Below, one piece after another: positions 8,440-16,900 of a stretch of DNA of 64,000 nucleotides; the first letter of the stretch is position 1; the number at the start of each line of letters is the position of its first letter. Source of the stretch: Natronococcus sp. A-GB7 (lineage in GTDB: Archaea > Halobacteriota > Halobacteria > Halobacteriales > Natrialbaceae). The stretch spans positions 1 through 64,000 of the forward strand of contig NZ_JARUKV010000028.1 in NCBI RefSeq assembly GCF_029688865.1. Reading direction: 5' to 3'. Both the position numbers and the translations under genes were made by a program. Below the pieces are notes generated by a model. It searched no databases. It was not told the origin of the DNA and saw only the letters and a program-made list of their open reading frames with translations.

Positions 8440-11400
8440 ATGACGACACGCTTTCCCTCGTCGGTCGACGATCCGCTCTTCAGGGACGTCGTGGAGACCG
8501 GTGCCGACGGACTCGTCGTTCTCGACACCGACGGCACGATCGTCTTCACGAGCTCGCACGTGCCCGAACTTCTCGGCTACGATGCCGAGGAACTCCTCGA
8601 GGGATCGATCGACCGCCTCTTTCCGAAGGGCGAATCGAGCCCGCTCGAGCGGATTCTCGAGCGGGCGCCGGCAGCCGACGTCGACCGGACACGCGACCGG
8701 ATCGACTGCGAACTCGCCCATAGCAGCGGGCGCTCGATCCCCGTAGAGCTGGCCGCGGCGACGGTCGACATCGACGGGGAGCGCTACCGCACGGTCGTCG
8801 TTCGGACGGACCCCGAACCGACCCCGAACCGGCGACCGAGCCGCGACCGCCCGCCGACGAGGATCGAGATCGACGGCCGCCGTTCGGACTCCGGGTCCGA
8901 AGCGCGAAGCGAACGCGACGTCGACGAGAGCCGGCTCGAGGCGCTCTACGACGCGAGCCGGAAACTTCACGCGGCCGAGACGAGGGGTGACGTCGGACGG
9001 ATCGCGGTCGATCTCGTACAGACGGTGCTCGGGCGGTCCTACGCCGCGGTGTGGCGGTTCGACGCCGACGAGGAGCTACTCGAGCCCCTGGCCGCCAGCA
9101 GATCGGTTCGCTCGTCGGCCGTCGACGACGGCGCCGCGGCAGACATCGCGCCGATCCTCCCCGGAACGGTCGAGATGGAGGTCTTCCGCGAGGGAGACGC
9201 CAGACTCGTCGAAACGTACCATGCGGTCGACCGATCCGCACATCCCGAGATCGGGCTCGAGGAGCGGCTCGTCGTGCCCCTCGGCGAGATCGGGCTCCTG
9301 ACGGTCGGCTCGACTGACGGCGAGACGATCGACGACTCGCTGCGAAACCTGATCGGAATCCTGGCGTCGACGATCCAGGCCGCGTTCGACCGCCTCGACG
9401 CCGAGGATGCGATCCGACACCGGTCGGCGGCGATGGAGTCGGCGATGGATGGGATGGCGATCTCGGACGAGTCCGGCGAGCTCCGGTACGTAAACCGCGC
9501 GCTCGCCGACCTGCACGGCTACGGCGTCGACGAACTCGTCGGCTCGTCCTGGCAAATACTCTTTCCGGACGAGGAGGTCGAGCGAATCGAGCGAGACGCC
9601 ATCCCCGCCGTGCTGGACGCGGGCTACTGGCGCGGCGAGGCCGTCGGACAGCGCGCTGACGGCACCCGCTTCCACCAGGAGCACTCCCTCACCGCACTCG
9701 AGGACGGGATCGTCTGCGTCGTCCGCGACGTCACCGACCGGAAAACCTGGGAACAGCGACTCGAGGCGCTCAACGTCGTCGCCCGCGAGCTGATGTGTGC
9801 CGAGACCGCGACCGACATTGCTCGAACCGGCGCCGAAGCCATCGAGACCGTCCTCGAGTTCGAGATCGCCTGCGTTCGACTCTTCGAGCCGGAGACGAAC
9901 CAGCTCGAGTGCGTCGCGATGACCGACGGCGCCAGGGAGCTCCTGGAGGTGCGAACCGCCTACGACCTCGAGGCGACACTGGCCGGACGCGCGTTCAGGA
10001 ACCGGGAGCCGGTACGCAACGTGATCGACGAGCAGGAACGGACCGATCCGGGGCTGTTCGAACACTCGAGCATCCACGTTCCGATCGGGGCCCACGGCGT
10101 TCTCACGGTGCTCGCACGGGAGGACGAGAGCCTCGACAGCAGCGACCTGCATCTCACGGAGATGCTGGCGATGGGGATCGGTGCCGCGCTGACTCGGGCC
10201 GAGCGGACCCAGCTCCTGCGTACCCAGGAGCGGGAACTCCGCCAGCAGCGCGATCAGCTCGAGACGCTGAATCGGATCAACGCCGTCAACAACGACCTCG
10301 TCACCGGACTGGTGGCGGCGACAACTCGCGAGGAACTGGATCGAATGATCTGCGAGCAGCTGGTCGCGTCGGATCTCTACCGGAGCGCCTGGATCGGTCG
10401 CGTCGAGGGAGTCGACGATCGGATCGGATCGCCCGTCGCCGCCGGCGTCGAGGACGGCTATCTCGAAACCGTGACGAAGACCCGGCTCGGTTCGATCGCC
10501 GGCGGCACCGTCGAGCGGGCGGTCGAGACCGGTGACGTTCACGTCGTCCGGCAGTATCAGATCACGGAGAACCGCGGGGCCGACGACGAACCCGCCAGGG
10601 ACGTCGAGGCGATCGCCGCGGTCCCGTTGCTGTACGGCGAGCAGACCGTCGGCGTACTCGTCCTCAACAGCGTTCGCGACGACGTCTTCACCGAGGACGC
10701 CATCGCGGGGTTCGAGTCCCTCGGGAGGATCGTCGGCTTCGCCAAGAACGCCCTCAAGAGCCGGGAGCTGCTGCTGGCCGACTCCATCGTCGAACTCGAG
10801 TTCTCGCTGCGCGACCCGGCCGTCTTCTACGTCCGGCTCACGGCCGAGCACGACTGTCGCTGCGAGTTCCGGCGGGCGATCCCCCTCGAGAACGGTCGCG
10901 TGATGCTCTACCACCGGGTTTCGGGCGTCGAGCCGGCGACCGTCCTCGAGGCCGCCGAGGCGGCGTCCGAGATCGAAAGCGCCCGCGCGGTCTCGGAGCG
11001 CCACGACGGGTTCGTCCTCCAGACGGTCACCGAGAACTCGATGATCCAGCTCGCGCTCGAGTCCGGGACCGCGGTTCGCTCGGCGGTCGCCGAGGACGGC
11101 GAGGGGACGGTCGTCATCGAGGCCCCGCAGAGCGCCGACGTCCGTGACGTCGTCGCGACGTTCGACGGCGAGTTCGACGAGCTCGAGCTCGTCGCCAAGC
11201 GCGAACGCGAGCGCTCGGTGACGACCGCCGACACCTTCCGGGAATCCGTCGGCGATCAGCTGACCGACAAGCAACGCGCGGCCCTCGAGTCGGCGTACTT
11301 CGCCGGCTACTACGACTGGCCTCGGAAGATCACGGCCGAGGAGCTGGCCGACTCGATCGGCATCTCCTCCTCGACGCTCCACCAGCACCTCCGTCGGGGG

Positions 11401-11475
11401 AACTGGTGTCTGCTGTCGGCGTTCTTCGGCACCGGCGAAGACGACTCTGATGTAGAGGTATCGCGCTCGAGGTGA
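8440..11475 (+). CDS. Bat-like multi-sensor transcriptional regulator (PAS-GAF-PAS-GAF-GAF-HTH_10)
   Basis: This is a 1011-residue sensor-regulator. The apparent order is an N-terminal PAS domain (about 10-125), a GAF-like domain (165-310), a second PAS (325-435), two further GAF-like domains (445-585, 600-780), a bacterio-opsin-activator-type domain (785-935) and a C-terminal helix-turn-helix of the HTH_10 family (about 940-996). The HTH contains LTDKQRAALESAYFAGYY and SIGISSSTLHQHLRRG. Haloarchaeal proteins of this plan sense redox, light or small ligands and bind promoters directly. No kinase domain is present. The ATG at 8440 is preceded by a TGGTG/CACCA inverted repeat near 8400-8420. 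Its targets and ligand cannot be deduced from the sequence. Confidence 0.88.
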   Translation: MTTRFPSSVDDPLFRDVVETGADGLVVLDTDGTIVFTSSHVPELLGYDAEELLEGSIDRLFPKGESSPLERILERAPAADVDRTRDRIDCELAHSSGRSIPVELAAATVDIDGERYRTVVVRTDPEPTPNRRPSRDRPPTRIEIDGRRSDSGSEARSERDVDESRLEALYDASRKLHAAETRGDVGRIAVDLVQTVLGRSYAAVWRFDADEELLEPLAASRSVRSSAVDDGAAADIAPILPGTVEMEVFREGDARLVETYHAVDRSAHPEIGLEERLVVPLGEIGLLTVGSTDGETIDDSLRNLIGILASTIQAAFDRLDAEDAIRHRSAAMESAMDGMAISDESGELRYVNRALADLHGYGVDELVGSSWQILFPDEEVERIERDAIPAVLDAGYWRGEAVGQRADGTRFHQEHSLTALEDGIVCVVRDVTDRKTWEQRLEALNVVARELMCAETATDIARTGAEAIETVLEFEIACVRLFEPETNQLECVAMTDGARELLEVRTAYDLEATLAGRAFRNREPVRNVIDEQERTDPGLFEHSSIHVPIGAHGVLTVLAREDESLDSSDLHLTEMLAMGIGAALTRAERTQLLRTQERELRQQRDQLETLNRINAVNNDLVTGLVAATTREELDRMICEQLVASDLYRSAWIGRVEGVDDRIGSPVAAGVEDGYLETVTKTRLGSIAGGTVERAVETGDVHVVRQYQITENRGADDEPARDVEAIAAVPLLYGEQTVGVLVLNSVRDDVFTEDAIAGFESLGRIVGFAKNALKSRELLLADSIVELEFSLRDPAVFYVRLTAEHDCRCEFRRAIPLENGRVMLYHRVSGVEPATVLEAAEAASEIESARAVSERHDGFVLQTVTENSMIQLALESGTAVRSAVAEDGEGTVVIEAPQSADVRDVVATFDGEFDELELVAKRERERSVTTADTFRESVGDQLTDKQRAALESAYFAGYYDWPRKITAEELADSIGISSSTLHQHLRRGNWCLLSAFFGTGEDDSDVEVSRSR

Positions 11476-11483
11476 CCGTTCGT

Positions 11484-11813
11484 TCGGAGCTCCCGCTCCT
11501 CGCGAGCGGTCGGGTTCCGAAAAGCGCAACTGGAACGCTTGGCGTTCCAGTCAGCCCGAAAATCTCGAAGAAATTTATCGGACCCCGAAGCCAGGACTCG
11601 AACGGGTGCGAGACGGTCGGCCTCACTCCGTTCGGCCGCCTGCGACTCGCGCGCTCGAGTCCTGCGTGTTTCGCTGTTCTTCTCACTAAATTCGCTCGGA
11701 GCTATCGCTCCTCGCGGGTGACGTTCGAAGAACAGCAGGACTGAAACGCTTCGCGTTTCAGTTAGCCCGAAAATTCGAAGAAATTTGTCGGACGCCGAAG
11801 CCAGGACTCGAAC
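11484..11813. repeat. Direct duplication of tRNA-Asn 3' end and its downstream flank
   Basis: Two imperfect direct copies lie 210 bases apart: about 11484-11603 and 11695-11813. The right copy is the genuine tRNA-Asn 3' end plus flank. The left copy repeats the tRNA 3' segment CCGAAGCCAGGACTCGAAC and the flanking AAATTTATCGGAC sequence. Each copy also has a hairpin (TGGAACGC/GCGTTCCA near 11530; TGAAACGC/GCGTTTCA near 11753), and the two hairpins differ by a compensating base pair. The spacer holds two larger palindromes, with arms CAGGACTCGA/TCGAGTCCTG and GCTGTTCTTC/GAAGAACAGC. This covers the 317-base gap between the Bat-like gene and the tRNA; no gene is supported there. Confidence 0.8.
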
Positions 11814-11865
11814 CTGGGACAACCTCGTTAACAGCGAGGTGCTCTACCATCTGAGCTACTTCGGC
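11793..11865 (-). tRNA. tRNA-Asn (GTT)
   Basis: A full cloverleaf is visible on the minus strand. The acceptor GCCGAAG pairs with CTTCGGC. The anticodon arm is CCTCG-CTGTTAA-CGAGG with anticodon GTT, and the T arm has GGTTCGAGTCC. The length is 73 bases with discriminator G, and the CCA end is not encoded. A copy of its 3' part lies 210 bases downstream. Confidence 0.96.
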
Positions 11866-11888
11866 TCATCATCAGCTAATCGGGTAGG

Positions 11889-11904
11889 TTTGATAGGGCT
11901 TTCG
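11889..11904 (-). promoter_or_regulatory. Core promoter of tRNA-Asn
   Basis: On the minus strand, CGAAAGCCCTATCAAA lies 24-39 bases before the tRNA 5' end. It gives a BRE-like CGAAAG and a TATA-like CTATCAAA. The tRNA-Arg gene has a closely similar CGAAAGGGCTTTAATG at the same distance, which supports the call. Confidence 0.6.
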
Positions 11905-11960
11905 TTTTCCCCTCCTGGAGTTCGACACGCTTTCACGCACCGCTGGAGTACCCCGACGTA

Positions 11961-13358
11961 ATGAGCGAGGACGAGGCCGACCGCGACGACGGGCCGGACG
12001 GAGCGAACGACGACCTCGAGTCGGTGCTGTCACGGGTACGGAACCGGATCGATCCGGACGCCGACGAGCGAGCACGGCTGCGCGCGGTCGCGGAGACACT
12101 CACCGAGCGAGCCGAAGACGCAGCGACCGAACTGGCACCCGGCGCGGACGTCCTGCAGGTCGGCTCCTCGGCGCGGGAGACGTGGATCAGCGGCGATCGC
12201 GATATCGACGTCTTCGTCCGCTTCCTACCCGAACTCGACCGTGAGACCCTCGAGGAGTACGGCCTCGAGGTCGGCCACGCGACGGTTCCCGACGGCCACG
12301 AGGAGTACGCAGAACACCCCTACGTCAAAGGAGAGGTCGAGGGGTTCGACGTCGACGTCGTCCCCTGCTTTCGCCTCGAGTCGGCGACCGAGATCCGATC
12401 GGCCGTCGACCGGACCCCGTTTCACAACCGCTACCTCGAGGAACGCCTCGACGAGGAGCTCGCGGCCGACGTGCGCCTCGCCAAGCAGTTCCTGAAAGGG
12501 ATCGGCGCCTACGGGAGTGACCTCCGGACCAGCGGGTTCAGCGGCTACCTCACCGAGTTGCTCGTCGTCGAGTACGGCGGCTTCCGACCGCTGCTCGAGG
12601 CCGCGGCCGACTGGCAGCCGCCGGTCGAACTCGATCCCGAAGATCACGCTCGAGAAACGTTTGCCGACCCGCTGATCGTTATCGACCCGACCGACCCCGA
12701 GCGAAACGTCGCCGCCGTCTGTGCCGCCGAAAACGTCGCCCGGCTCCAGCACTACGCCCGCCAGTTCCTCGCCTCGCCCTCGACCGACTACTTCGAACCC
12801 CGCGAGCCCGAGGCGCTGACGGCCGCGGCGCTTCGCGGCCGACTCGCGGATCGGGAGACGACCGCCGTCGCGGTCCGCTTCGAGGCGCCCGACCTCGTCG
12901 ACGATCAGCTCTACCCGCAGCTCCGGAAATCCCTCGAGGGAATCGTCGGCGGACTCGACGACCGCGGGTTCGACGTCCTCAGGGCGCACACGTTCGCCGA
13001 CGAGACGGCCGTCGTCTTCGCGGAACTGGCTGTCGCCGAACGGCCGGCGATCGAACGCCACCTCGGGCCACCGGTTCACGTCCGCGACCACGCCGAGGGG
13101 TTCTACGACGCCTACGCCGACGACCCGAACGTCTACGGCCCGTTCATCGACGGCGATCGCTACGTCGCGGAGCGAAAGCGAAACTGGACGACCGCTCGAG
13201 GGTTCCTCGAGAGCGACCGCCTGTTCGATGTCGGACTCGGCGCACACGTCGAGACGGCCCTCGAGGAGGGGTACGACGTGCTCGTTGAGGACGAGACGAC
13301 GGCGCTGCTCCCCGAGTTCGACCGCCAGCTGGGCGCGTACTTCGACCCGCGTCCCTGA
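11961..13358 (+). CDS. cca: CCA-adding tRNA nucleotidyltransferase (archaeal class I)
   Basis: This 465-residue enzyme adds CCA to tRNA 3' ends, which is needed here because neither tRNA in the window encodes CCA. The nucleotidyltransferase motif is GSSARETWISGDRDIDVF (GSS at 68-70, catalytic DxD at about 81-83), followed by the archaeal middle and tail domains. An acidic N-terminal extension of about 20 residues is a common halophilic feature. It lies next to tRNA-Asn and is convergent with the deacetylase-histone operon. Length and motif order match archaeal Cca, and the ATG at 11961 gives a normal N-terminus. Confidence 0.94.
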   Translation: MSEDEADRDDGPDGANDDLESVLSRVRNRIDPDADERARLRAVAETLTERAEDAATELAPGADVLQVGSSARETWISGDRDIDVFVRFLPELDRETLEEYGLEVGHATVPDGHEEYAEHPYVKGEVEGFDVDVVPCFRLESATEIRSAVDRTPFHNRYLEERLDEELAADVRLAKQFLKGIGAYGSDLRTSGFSGYLTELLVVEYGGFRPLLEAAADWQPPVELDPEDHARETFADPLIVIDPTDPERNVAAVCAAENVARLQHYARQFLASPSTDYFEPREPEALTAAALRGRLADRETTAVAVRFEAPDLVDDQLYPQLRKSLEGIVGGLDDRGFDVLRAHTFADETAVVFAELAVAERPAIERHLGPPVHVRDHAEGFYDAYADDPNVYGPFIDGDRYVAERKRNWTTARGFLESDRLFDVGLGAHVETALEEGYDVLVEDETTALLPEFDRQLGAYFDPRP

Positions 13359-13379
13359 GAACGCGGTCCGCTCGAGCGC

Positions 13380-14399
13380 TCAGTCCAGCTCCAGCTCGAG
13401 GTCGTGTGCGTCGGCGACCTCCTCGAGCAGTTCGACCGCGTCGGGGCTGCGGTCGCCGTCGGGTTCGATCGGCTCTCGCCCGTCGAACGTCTCGTGGACG
13501 AGCGCGACGCTGTCGGCGAGCACGTCGAGGCCGTACCCGCCCTCGAGGACGAACGCCAGCGCTGCATCGGTCCGCTCGGCGACGTCCCGGAACCGATCGG
13601 TCAGCAGGGCGTAGGCCTCCGTCGAGAGCCTGATCCGCGAGATCGGGTCGTGGCGGTGGGCGTCGAAGCCAGCGCTGATCAGCAGGAGGTCCGGATCGTA
13701 CGCCTCGAGCGCGCTCGAGACGGGACCCTCGACCGCCTCGAGGTAGTCTCGGTCGTCCGTGCCCGCGGGCATCGGGACGTTCATCGTCGCTCCCTCGCCG
13801 TCGCCCTCGCCCGTCTCCTCGACCTGCCCGGTACCGGGGTAGAGCCCCTCTTCGTGGATGGAGGCGAAGAAGACGTCCTCGCGGTCGTAGAAGATGTCCT
13901 GCGTGCCGTTACCGTGGTGGACGTCCCAGTCGACGATCGCGACTCGATCGACGTCCCGGGTATCGAGGGCGTGCTGGGCGGCGACGGCGACGTTGTTGGC
14001 GAAACAGAAGCCCATCGCATCGTCGTAGACCGCGTGGTGGCCCGGCGGTCGGCCGATCGAAAACGGCGTCTTCCGTCCATCGGCGCCGTCCAGCGCCGTC
14101 TCCGCGGCCCAGCAGGCCTGCCCGGCGCTGTATCTGACCGCGTCCCAGGTCTCCTCGACGGCGGTGGTGTCGGGGTCCCAGTTCCCCCCGCCGTCGGCGC
14201 AGAACTCCCTGACCGACTCGAGGTAGTCGCGGTCGTGGACCCCCTCCATGATGTCGACGCCGACGGGGTCGGCTTCGACGTACTCGACGCCGTGCTTGCG
14301 CTTCAGTCGTTCGCGGATCGCGCGCAGTCGGTCCGGTGCCTCGGGGTGGCGCGCGCCGGGATCGTGTGCGAGACAGACCTCGCTGTAACCAAACTGCAT
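13380..14399 (-). CDS. Histone deacetylase superfamily protein
   Basis: This 339-residue class II-like deacetylase or acetylpolyamine amidohydrolase relative has a complete active site: RPPGHHA (His121 and His122), zinc ligands Asp159 and His161 in VDWDVHHGNGT, Asp246 in GFDAH, and a GGYGL loop near residue 294. The start codon lies one base after the histone stop, so the two genes form a tight bicistron. This suggests, but does not prove, that the enzyme acts on histone or other chromatin lysine acetylation. Acetylated small molecules or other proteins are alternative substrates. The ATG at 14399 gives MQFGYSEVCLAHD, a normal family start. Confidence 0.93.
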   Translation of the reverse strand: MQFGYSEVCLAHDPGARHPEAPDRLRAIRERLKRKHGVEYVEADPVGVDIMEGVHDRDYLESVREFCADGGGNWDPDTTAVEETWDAVRYSAGQACWAAETALDGADGRKTPFSIGRPPGHHAVYDDAMGFCFANNVAVAAQHALDTRDVDRVAIVDWDVHHGNGTQDIFYDREDVFFASIHEEGLYPGTGQVEETGEGDGEGATMNVPMPAGTDDRDYLEAVEGPVSSALEAYDPDLLLISAGFDAHRHDPISRIRLSTEAYALLTDRFRDVAERTDAALAFVLEGGYGLDVLADSVALVHETFDGREPIEPDGDRSPDAVELLEEVADAHDLELELD

Positions 14400-14400
14400 C

Positions 14401-14832
14401 TCACTCGAACAGCGAGAAGTACGTCTCGATGTCGTCGTCGGTGATCGTTCGCCGGTCGGCGTGGCGAGCGAGAACCGCCGCGGCCTGGGCGACGTTGTCG
14501 GCGTAATCCTCGAGGATGTCCGCCAGCGCGATCCGGGCGTTCATCGAGACCCGGTATCGGGAGTCGATCTCGAGGCGCGCGATGCGGTCGACGGGTGCGA
14601 CCGGCAGCTCGAGGTCGTCCTTGTCGACGACGGTTTCGACCTCGAAATCCTGGGCCATCAGCGTCTTGCGCCCCTCGGCGTTCGCCCGCTCGGCGGCCTC
14701 GGTCGCGAGCTCGCTCCCGCGCTCCTGGATGCGCTTTGCGAGCTCCTCCGATGCGTCGGCGCTCACCCGAAGTTCACCCGCGTTCCGCCGGATGATCGTA
14801 TCGACCGGCGCGAACGGGAGTTCGACGTTCAT
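14401..14832 (-). CDS. Tandem double histone-fold protein
   Basis: This 143-residue protein contains two histone folds in one chain, as in haloarchaeal histones. Fold one (1-70) begins LPFAPVDTIIRR, and fold two (75-143) begins LPVAPVDRIARL. Each carries the VS.(D/N)A loop and a C-terminal helix (LMAQDFE; ITDDDIETYFS). The two halves would act as an intramolecular heterodimer. In haloarchaea such histones behave more like global regulators than nucleosome formers, which is knowledge of the family rather than visible here. It is the first gene of an operon with the deacetylase. A perfect palindrome, GGAGTTAACTCC, sits 13-24 bases upstream of the start. Confidence 0.95.
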   Translation of the reverse strand: MNVELPFAPVDTIIRRNAGELRVSADASEELAKRIQERGSELATEAAERANAEGRKTLMAQDFEVETVVDKDDLELPVAPVDRIARLEIDSRYRVSMNARIALADILEDYADNVAQAAAVLARHADRRTITDDDIETYFSLFE

Positions 14833-14844
14833 ATCATGATAGCC

Positions 14845-14856
14845 GGAGTTAACTCC
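14845..14856. promoter_or_regulatory. Perfect palindrome before the histone gene
   Basis: GGAGTTAACTCC is a perfect 12-base palindrome between the start codon (14832) and the AT-rich sequence likely to hold the promoter. Its position suits a repressor site or autoregulation by a dimeric factor. This is inference only. Confidence 0.4.
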
Positions 14857-14895
14857 CTTAACGCTTTTCCTCGTGATTCGGCGTTTTTCGCCGTC

Positions 14896-16332
14896 TCAGA
14901 ACACGTCACTCGCCTCGAGCCGACCGTCACGGACGACGCCGCGAGCGGTGATCTCTTCGCCGAGCCCGACGGTAGTCTCGGTTGTGACACTCATCGTCGT
15001 CTCGCCGTCGTCGAGGACGACCGGGTCCCCGGCCTGGACGACGACGCCGGTGAACTCGATCTCCTCGCCGGGTTCGGGTTCGCCCGAGTCGGCGTCGCCA
15101 CCGTCGTCGGCCGACGGTTCGTCCGCCGCGGTCGACGCTCCGTCGCCGCCCGCCGCGAACGACGACAGGCCCGCGTTCCCGTCGTCGCCGTCCGCGTCGT
15201 CATCGCCCGCGTCGGCGCCCGTTCCGGCCTCCGAATCTAGAACCGTCACCGTCGACTGCCAGCCCGCGCTCGCCTCGAGGTCGTCCTGCCAGCCGTCCTG
15301 GATCTCGACGTCGGCCAGCGCGACTTCGTCGCCCGGCCCGAGGTCGGTGTCGGCCTTCTCGCCCCAGAGCGCGACCCTGATGTCGCCGGTCGCGTCCTGA
15401 ACGCGGATATTGCGGACCTGTCCCTCCGAGCCGTCGTCGCGGTCGAAGGTGCGTTTGGGATCCGCCGAGCGAACGACGCCCGCGATGTCGACCGTCTGGC
15501 CGATCTCGACGTCCTCGATCGGCACGTTCTCCGGAACGTACTCGACGTCGGCGTCGACGGCCTCGAGCGCGCCGCGGTTGCCGACGTGGAGCTCGAGCGA
15601 GCCGTCCCGTTCGCGGACATAGCCATCGACGACCTCGACGGTGTCGCCGGCCCCGAACTCCGTTACCTGTTCGGCCCGTTCGTCCCACATCGTCACCCGA
15701 ATGCGACCGGTCGAGTCCCCGACAACGAGGTTCGCGACCTTCCCCTCCGAGCCGTCGTCGCGGTCGAAGGTGCGCACGCTGTCGGTGTCGAGGACGACGC
15801 CGACGAGGTTCACGCTCGAGAGGCCGAGCGACAGCGCCTCGACGGTGTGGGTGTCCGAAACCTGGACGTCGATCTCGGTGTCGGGGTCGGGTTCGACCTC
15901 GTCGACGCTGACCTCGACGCCCGAAAAGCCCTCCTTCGGCCGTCCCTTGATCCGTAACACCTGGCCCTCCTCGAGTTCCTCGAGGGTCGCCGCGGCGTGG
16001 TCGTCCCAGAACGCGGCCCGGATCGAGCCCGTCTCGTCTGCGACCTCGACGTTGACAACGCGGCCGTCCTCGTCCTCGCCGTCGCGCTCGAAGGTCCGCA
16101 TCTCGCCGATGTCGATCACCTTCGCGACGAACTTCGCCTCCTCCATCCCCGGTTCGACGTCGGCGACGCCGCCGACCTCGCTCTCGCCGATCTCATGGGC
16201 GATGAGCATCGCCGCCGTCTCCTCGTCGGCGAGCCCGCCCATCTGCTCGACTTTCGCCTCGACGGCCTCGCGAAACTCCTCGAGAGAAACGTCCGCCTCG
16301 AGGTCCTCGTACACGCCCTCGATGTCGCTCAT
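14896..16332 (-). CDS. rpa: RPA-family single-stranded DNA-binding protein
   Basis: This protein has 478 residues if it starts at MSDIEGVYEDLEAD (16332). In-frame ATGs at 16347 and 16362 would add 5 or 10 residues. It has three successive OB-folds, at about residues 50-150, 165-260 and 275-365. Each contains a similar TFDRDDGSEG..VRN/VAN segment and a (V/A)(T/A)(L/M)W(D/G) strand. An acidic, Gly/Ala-rich linker (about 375-425) and a final short OB-like domain follow. Such proteins coat ssDNA in replication and repair. No zinc-finger motif is seen, as in some haloarchaeal paralogues. It sits beside the histone operon on the same strand, separated by about 60 bases. Confidence 0.9.
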   Translation of the reverse strand: MSDIEGVYEDLEADVSLEEFREAVEAKVEQMGGLADEETAAMLIAHEIGESEVGGVADVEPGMEEAKFVAKVIDIGEMRTFERDGEDEDGRVVNVEVADETGSIRAAFWDDHAAATLEELEEGQVLRIKGRPKEGFSGVEVSVDEVEPDPDTEIDVQVSDTHTVEALSLGLSSVNLVGVVLDTDSVRTFDRDDGSEGKVANLVVGDSTGRIRVTMWDERAEQVTEFGAGDTVEVVDGYVRERDGSLELHVGNRGALEAVDADVEYVPENVPIEDVEIGQTVDIAGVVRSADPKRTFDRDDGSEGQVRNIRVQDATGDIRVALWGEKADTDLGPGDEVALADVEIQDGWQDDLEASAGWQSTVTVLDSEAGTGADAGDDDADGDDGNAGLSSFAAGGDGASTAADEPSADDGGDADSGEPEPGEEIEFTGVVVQAGDPVVLDDGETTMSVTTETTVGLGEEITARGVVRDGRLEASDVF

Positions 16333-16547
16333 TCTATGTTCGTTCATGAGTAGCCCGCGCATAAGAATTGCTCATTCGACGGCTCCGGGAGCGAATAACG
16401 AACACGGTAGGACGAAACGACGGCGGTACCTCGAGACCGTGGCGACGGTCGGAGTGCATACGACCGTTGGCCGCCCCATCCGGGATAAACGTACGCGGTT
16501 CGCGTGACACTCCCTCCCGAAATCAGGGGCCAGCGTCCGAATACTTT

Positions 16548-16562
16548 CGAAAGGGCTTTAAT
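16548..16562 (+). promoter_or_regulatory. Core promoter of tRNA-Arg
   Basis: CGAAAGGGCTTTAAT ends 25 bases before the tRNA 5' end. It has the same BRE-like CGAAAG plus T/A element as the tRNA-Asn promoter at 11889-11904. Confidence 0.62.
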
Positions 16563-16586
16563 GTCGACGGCGGTACGTAGAGATGA

Positions 16587-16659
16587 GTCCTGATAGGGTA
16601 GTGGACTATCCTCTTGGCTTGCGGAGCCAGGGACCGGAGTTCAAATCTCCGTCAGGACG
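16587..16659 (+). tRNA. tRNA-Arg (GCG)
   Basis: Cloverleaf: the acceptor GTCCTGA pairs with TCAGGAC. The anticodon arm is TTGGC-TTGCGGA-GCCAG, giving anticodon GCG, and the T arm has GAGTTCAAATCTC. The length is 73 bases with discriminator G, and CCA is not encoded. A 15-base copy of its 3' end (CTCCGTCAGGACGCT) recurs 101 bases downstream. Confidence 0.95.
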
Positions 16660-16709
16660 CTCACTTATCGCGGACGCTTCACGTTGTTCAGCGCCCGCTC
16701 TTATGTTCG

Positions 16710-16762
16710 GTCCTGACGTGCCCAACGCTCGTTTCACTCGCGTTGGACTCCGTCAGGACGCT
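16710..16762. repeat. Palindrome built from a copy of the tRNA-Arg 3' end
   Basis: The outer arms GTCCTGACG (16710-16718) and CGTCAGGAC (16751-16759) and the inner arms CCAACGC (16722-16728) and GCGTTGG (16740-16746) form a nested perfect hairpin. The right arm lies inside a 15-base exact copy (16748-16762) of the tRNA-Arg 3' end (16647-16661). The apex is TCGTTTCACTC. It could be a transcript end structure or a small palindromic element. Confidence 0.72.
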
Positions 16763-16900
16763 TTCTGTCAGGCGTCCTCGAGCGATCGCTTCGATTACCG
16801 ACGGGCACGAGAAACCGCTCGAAGACGCTCGAGCCGACGGCCCGTCGAATCCCCTGCTCGGGCACAAAGCTCATTCCGGGACGACGGCGAGTCGAACCGA

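Noticed and set aside
9076-11529. Long minus-strand frame opposite the Bat-like gene
   Set aside because: Composition and lack of homology mark it as a shadow. The plus-strand frame has recognisable PAS, GAF and HTH domains.
11581-11603. Second tRNA-Asn gene
   Set aside because: Only the 3' segment is present. The anticodon and acceptor 5' strand are missing, so it is a duplication fragment.
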